DNA of 64,000 nt from Diadema setosum (taxonomy: Eukaryota; Echinodermata; Echinoidea; Diadematoida; Diadematidae): NCBI RefSeq assembly GCF_964275005.1, contig NC_092704.1:8990371-9054370 (forward strand), in the 5' to 3' direction. Each line of letters opens with the position of its first letter. Within the stretch, counting starts at the first letter, position 1. Both the position numbers and the translations under genes were made by a program. Under the pieces are notes generated by a model. That model was given only the letters and a program-made list of their open reading frames with translations, was not told the DNA's origin and did no database searches. Shown piece by piece: positions 62,401 through 64,000 of the stretch.

Positions 62401-62524
62401 TATCTATCAAAATACATTACTTATTTTCTGTAAAAATCCACAGGAGGGCGGCGAAGTGAGACGCATGGTAGAACCAATTCACCGGCACCGAATAACACTG
62501 GTTCGGCAACGAATTTGAATTCCG
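44696..62524 (+). CDS. predicted gene 2: TNFR-like transmembrane receptor
   Basis: Proposed exons are 44696-44779, 47420-47467, 48929-49071, 49871 to about 50097 or 50259, 51174-51284, then 56120-56200, 59281-59361 and 62444-62524, continuing past the window. Junction phases are 0, 0, 2, 1, then 1 throughout, and all fit. The product would be a type I membrane protein: signal peptide, Cys-rich TNFR ectodomain, Ser/Thr-rich stalk, one helix and a repeat-exon tail. The TNFR family binds TNF-like ligands at the cell surface; the ligand here is unknown. The 3' end of exon 4 is unresolved. The terminal exon is beyond the window, and no death domain is visible in the exons present. Confidence 0.6.
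44994..45652. mobile_element. TU-like foldback element, 8-bp target duplication
   Basis: Head-to-tail CCCACGAGTTCGACAC-type motifs in the left half face inverted copies (GTGTCGAACTCGTGGGCTG) in the right half. It is flanked by TTGTAATC on both sides (44986-44993, 45653-45660). It lies in intron 1 of gene 2 and is the same family as the insertions in the gene 1 microexon introns. Confidence 0.82.
45661..47419. other. gene 2 intron 1 remainder, no exon seen
   Basis: AT-rich. A short open stretch at 46063-46326 has an LFSLWASAQG segment but no fitting splice sites. A candidate acceptor near 47164 leads immediately to an in-frame stop in phase 0. I find nothing to annotate. Confidence 0.45.
47420..47467 (+). 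CDS. gene 2 exon 2, 48 nt, phase 0-0
   Basis: The acceptor CACTCCGTTAGCAG and donor GAG|GTAAGA are both good. It reads TYDSTSWGRYDRAAEE, joining exon 1 (phase 0 end) to exon 3 (phase 0 start) without a frame change. The peptide has no Cys and would be the mature N-terminus. Being symmetric, it could be skipped. Confidence 0.6.
47901..47980 (+). pseudogene. fragment related to the gene 2 stalk exon
   Basis: ACCGGAAACGCCGTCACGAG matches ACCGGAAACGACGTCACATG of the stalk exon at 50019-50038. Similarity continues for about 70 bases, and the reading KPETPSRGPITTPQTASPSE parallels PEPETTSHGPTTASSTASSV. It follows a long T/G simple repeat (47770-47900) and has no clear splice sites, so I read it as a partial duplicate inside intron 2. 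Confidence 0.6.
48246..48472. mobile_element. degenerate foldback element of the same CACGAGTCATACAG family
   Basis: GGGCTGTATGACTCGTG-type motifs cluster at 48345-48460, ending AAGTGCACCC, the inverse of the GGGTGCACGTCACGAG end seen at 21903. The left half is short and degraded, and no target duplication is evident. Confidence 0.6.
48929..49071 (+). CDS. gene 2 exon 3: first Cys-rich part of the TNFR ectodomain
   Basis: Acceptor AATTTAATTCGCAG; donor AT|GTGAGA. It encodes 47 full codons plus two bases (phase 0 in, 2 out). Four Cys are at exon residues 4, 18, 28 and 38, in the blocks LWDCEF, GPECPNG, LKLCPAGQ and EEECIS-like KEECISEDEE. The CPxG block is typical of TNFR Cys-rich domains. 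It joins exon 4 to make an Ile codon across the junction, just before CEICP. Confidence 0.7.
49561..49699. mobile_element. short palindromic MITE
   Basis: GGGGGGCATTTCATGAAGCA at the left pairs exactly with TGCTTCATGAAATGCCCCCC at the right. Interior TTGGTCGG.. and ..TTGTCGGACAA also pair partly. It is 139 bp, within intron 3 of gene 2. Confidence 0.85.
49871..50259 (+). CDS. gene 2 exon 4: TNFR Cys-rich domain and Ser/Thr-rich stalk
   Basis: After the acceptor CTATCAACCGGCAG the frame reads CEICPNKYYMSKYNRC, then TMCHECSEC, RAIC and SDTIC. The Cys spacing and the closing DT(I/V)C are characteristic of the TNFR domain. It continues as a Ser/Thr-rich stalk (TTSHGPTTASSTASSV) and a GTGITGTGITG repeat. 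The 3' end is uncertain: phase-1 donors that fit the next exon are C|GTGAAG after 50097, A|GTGACG after 50148 and G|GTTGTT after 50259. Without splicing the frame stops at 50334-50336 after further Cys residues, which would give a secreted form. Confidence 0.72.
50345..50545. repeat. (TA)n run, possible cryptic exon, poly-C
   Basis: A (TA)n tract at 50345-50378 is followed by more TA-rich sequence and an acceptor-like TATATACAG. After it, a phase-1 frame from 50439 (NHIESLEIIKRITKSGAVEP) runs into a run of 20 C at 50523-50542. No donor is convincing, so I do not call an exon. Confidence 0.5.
51174..51284 (+). CDS. gene 2 transmembrane exon, 111 nt, phase 1-1
   Basis: Acceptor TTGTAATTTTCTTCCAG; donor GAAG|GTATAT. 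It reads EIHGYRPVAFF, the helix VMALGLIFPVSALVLIAVLI and YPMRE. Like the paralog at 1210-1320 it can read through into GISQLF and a stop (51302-51304). Residue differences from the paralog cluster in the second half of the helix. It is placed 3' of the TNFR ectodomain and 5' of the tail exons, as expected. Confidence 0.75.
52150..52435 (+). repeat. remnant of a microexon-type intron unit 3' of the gene 2 transmembrane exon
   Basis: AAGATGACAGG.., TTCATTGGTTCTTGCATTAC, GTTCACTAACACACATTG and GTGTGTAGCAAAAGTGTATA align in order with the post-exon part of the gene 1 microexon units (for example 12140-12345). No exon is left in it. It suggests that gene 2 once had the same microexon region downstream of its transmembrane exon. 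Confidence 0.65.
52646..53034. mobile_element. palindromic MITE
   Basis: AAAGGGTGTGTACAGT at the left and ACTGTACAGTCCCTTT at the right are inverted, as are CCATTTGAAAACC and GGTTTTGAAATGG inside. A relative is near 32165-32400. No coding sequence. Confidence 0.7.
53141..54445 (+). mobile_element. 5'-truncated dead LINE (unit 1; copies at 56309, 59478 and 62627)
   Basis: RT blocks appear in order but in different frames: FREVVARQLRNHFDKHQLFP (53300-53360), PPGSVVGPLQFPVYTAPLSS with MYADN where MYADD is usual (53520-53635), SLDKHLNFRQHIK and SYHLDYCNSLLVGLP (53840-54030), and a C-terminal part near 54190-54380. It is CR1/L2-like. The same breaks occur in all four units, so the copy was dead before the array expanded. 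Confidence 0.88.
54754..55017 (-). other. unassigned open frame, repeated in each 3.16-kb unit
   Basis: Eighty-seven codons, MITFLQFPWSLFSYFPYDCE at the start. Copies are at 57920-58183 and 61084-61350; the last has a 3-base in-frame insertion adding one Gly. I recognise no domain. Conservation between copies only reflects recent duplication, so coding function is unproven. Confidence 0.25.
55365..55538. mobile_element. palindromic MITE in unit 1
   Basis: AATAGTGAATGGTCACGAGT.. pairs with ..CGAGTAAAGACCATACACTATT, and GAGATTTCGC with GCGAAATCTC. In the third unit (about 61697-61865) the right arm is deleted and replaced by repeats of TATTTGATTTATAC. Confidence 0.8.
55539..55958. mobile_element. 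TIR element, ends ACGTCCAAGTAGATC
   Basis: ACGTCCAAGTAGATC at 55540 is inverted at the right end as GATCTACTTGGACGT. About 420 bp with no transposase. It abuts the preceding palindrome and is present in every unit of the array. Confidence 0.75.
56120..56200 (+). CDS. gene 2 tail exon, 81 nt, phase 1-1 (copy 1)
   Basis: Acceptor TTTTCTGTAAAAATCCACAG; strong donor TCCG|GTGAGT. Only the phase-1 frame is open across the exon: GRRSETHGRTNSPAPNNTGS then ATNLNS. The peptide is polar and low in hydrophobic residues. It enters and leaves in the phase of the transmembrane exon, so one or more copies can be added to the tail. Unlike the gene 1 repeats it is not acidic. Confidence 0.6.
56232..56271. repeat. 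(TC)n microsatellite after the 81-nt exon
   Basis: A CT-dinucleotide run lies just after each tail exon (about 56242-56271, 59399-59440, 62563-62589). Its length differs between units, a useful marker for telling copies apart. Confidence 0.8.
59281..59361 (+). CDS. gene 2 tail exon, 81 nt (copy 2)
   Basis: Same splice sites and frame as 56120-56200, with one substitution changing Thr to Ser (ACC to AGC) in the HGRTNS stretch. Confidence 0.6.
62444..62524 (+). CDS. gene 2 tail exon, 81 nt (copy 3)
   Basis: Identical to copy 1 in exon sequence and splice sites. The spacing from copy 2 is 3163 bp. A further copy would be expected right of the window. Confidence 0.6.
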
Positions 62525-63050
62525 GTGAGTATTACAGATCAATGACGAGTGTTATCATGCTATCTCTCTCTCTCTCTCTCTCTCTCTCTTGCTAGAGTCA
62601 ACAACAATATCCCCTGTAATATCTGTCCTGTAATATCTCATATCCTCAACTTTTCATTGTGATCAGGCTCAGTTCCTGAGCACTTCGAAAGGTCGCTTAC
62701 ATTGCCCTTTATGAGGAAACCTAGCTCAGACCGTAATGATTTCAACAATTTTTTCGCCCCATTGCTAATCTGTCTTTTCTTGGCAAAGTTTCGGGAGGTG
62801 GTTGCTCGCCAGCTCAGAAATCATTTTGATAAACACCAGTTGTTTCCTAGTGATCAGTCTGCCTACAGGCACTTTAAGAGACTATTTGGTTTTACGGGAA
62901 CATCAGTCTTGAGATGTGTTGCATCTTACCAACATGACCGGCCACCGGCACCAGATGGTTACTGTTAAAATGGCGCCTTTTCCTGGTCGTTCCTCTCAGA
63001 CATGGTGTCCCCCGGGGTCTGTGGTTGGTCCTTTACAATTTCCTGTATAC

Positions 63051-63502
63051 CAGGGCTCGACACTAACTTTTTTGTTTGGTGGCCCGATGGGGCCACCAAA
63101 ATCCTCAATTTCAAATTTTTGGTGGCCCGAGAGAAAAAATTGGTGGCCCCGAAAAAAAAAAAACATTAAAAGTCCTGGTTTTTTTTTTAATGAGTAAAAT
63201 ATCTAAGTTTTATCCGGTCATAGTAAGAATTGGAAGTTGGACATACATCTACTCATAAATAAACCTCAACAAACTCGCAACACTCACTCTCAGGCACTCA
63301 TTAAGTCCTTTTCATCCATCCTTTAAACATATATAACTGCTAATTTTCGGGCGCAAAAAGTTACGAATTATTTGACGTACGTTTCAAAACATTTTGGTGG
63401 CCCGAGGCGGGCCACCAAATTTGCCCTTTTGGGAAATTTGGTGGCCCGACTTTCAATTTTGGTGGCCCCGGGCCACCGGGCCACCGTTAGTGTCGAGCCC
63501 TG
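63051..63502. mobile_element. hAT-like MITE inserted in the fourth array unit
   Basis: Ends CAGGGCTCGACACTAAC and GTTAGTGTCGAGCCCTG are exact inverses. TGTATAC is repeated on both sides (63044-63050, 63503-63509), and units 1-3 have the uninterrupted site. The interior repeats GGTGGCCCGA and its inverse. CAGGG ends with a 7-8 bp target duplication suggest hAT. Confidence 0.88.
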
Positions 63503-64000
63503 TGTATACACAGCCCCTCTGTCTTCGGTAATCAACTCTCGTGAAGTTATTCTACATGTTATGTATGCTGACAATACTCGAGTTTACATAATCATACAAC
63601 CAAATACCCAAGTCGAAGCACTCTGTAAACTTAGTAGATGTGTTGATGATATTAAGCAAAGGTGCCGCGATAACTATCTAACACTAAAATGTGTCATATC
63701 AGTATTCTTATATGTCCATGCTCATTTCAGGATTTTCTTTTGAAGAAAGTTATCCCCATCTCTCAGTCCGTCAGAGATCTTGGAGTTATCTCTAGATAAG
63801 CATTTGAACTTTCGACAACACATCAAGAACTCATGTCGTTCTACTGCATGGGGTATTTGTAAAATTGGTAAAGTCCGCAAATTATTGGATCAGTCTTTCA
63901 CTGAACGTCCTATTCACGCATTTGTATCTTATCACCTCGATTACTATAATTCCCTTCTTGTTGGCCTCCCTGCTTCGAGTCTCGCACACTACAAAGAGTT

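Larger units (their letters stand above)
53141..64000 (+). repeat. tandem array of ~3.16-kb units, four seen, last one cut
   Basis: Units begin at 53141, 56309, 59478 and 62627 (spacings 3168, 3169, 3149). Each holds a broken LINE RT, an unassigned minus-strand frame, two palindromic MITEs, a (CA)n run, one 81-nt exon and a (TC)n run. They differ by few substitutions. The fourth has an extra MITE (63051-63502) and runs off the window. Confidence 0.95.

Noticed and set aside
58754..62459. 180-codon + strand frames (58754-59296, 61917-62459)
   Set aside because: They run through MITEs and a (CA)n repeat and end in the wrong frame of the 81-nt exon; the matching frame in unit 1 is broken by small indels.

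Overview
This is animal nuclear DNA: AT-rich, intron-rich and densely packed with transposable elements. The repeats point to a marine deuterostome, most likely an echinoderm such as a sea urchin. They include APE-type LINE fragments, a DIRS-type tyrosine-recombinase retrotransposon, foldback elements resembling the sea-urchin TU family, and AGGTCA-rich terminal-inverted-repeat elements. The organism is an inference; no species-diagnostic gene is present.

Under the repeats I can trace parts of two tandem, same-strand (+) paralogous genes for a TNF-receptor-like membrane protein. Gene 2 (44696 to at least 62524) has a signal-peptide exon, a 48-nt exon, two exons carrying a Cys-rich TNFR-type ectodomain with a Ser/Thr-rich stalk, a 111-nt transmembrane exon, and tandem copies of an 81-nt exon downstream. 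Gene 1 enters from the left already at its transmembrane exon (1210-1320), 5' exons lying outside the window. It then appears to continue through two 24-nt and nine 36-nt microexons to a terminal coding exon ending at 28238. The transmembrane exons, microexons and 81-nt exons are all phase 1-1, so any number can be joined or skipped in frame. The cytoplasmic tail therefore looks like a repeat domain built by tandem exon duplication. No death domain is visible. This exon model rests on splice sites, reading phase and paralogy, without transcripts.

Layout: 1-1077, minus-strand LINE endonuclease. 1078-1780, gene 1 transmembrane exon in a segment shared with 51042-51744. 1790-4980, second minus-strand LINE. 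3931-13281 and 13280-20165, a tandem duplication of a ~4.5-kb unit; the left copy holds the DIRS element (6491-11370) and the right copy holds three other insertions. 20221-27800, microexon array with 912-bp units. 28084-28238, terminal exon of gene 1. 28240-44690, repeat-rich DNA including a ~3.5-kb palindromic foldback region (35484-39036). 44696-51284, ectodomain and transmembrane exons of gene 2. 53141-64000, an array of ~3.16-kb units, each with a dead LINE, two palindromic MITEs and one 81-nt exon; the array runs off the right edge.

Near-identical tandem units (912 bp and 3.16 kb) are prone to assembly error, so copy numbers are provisional.
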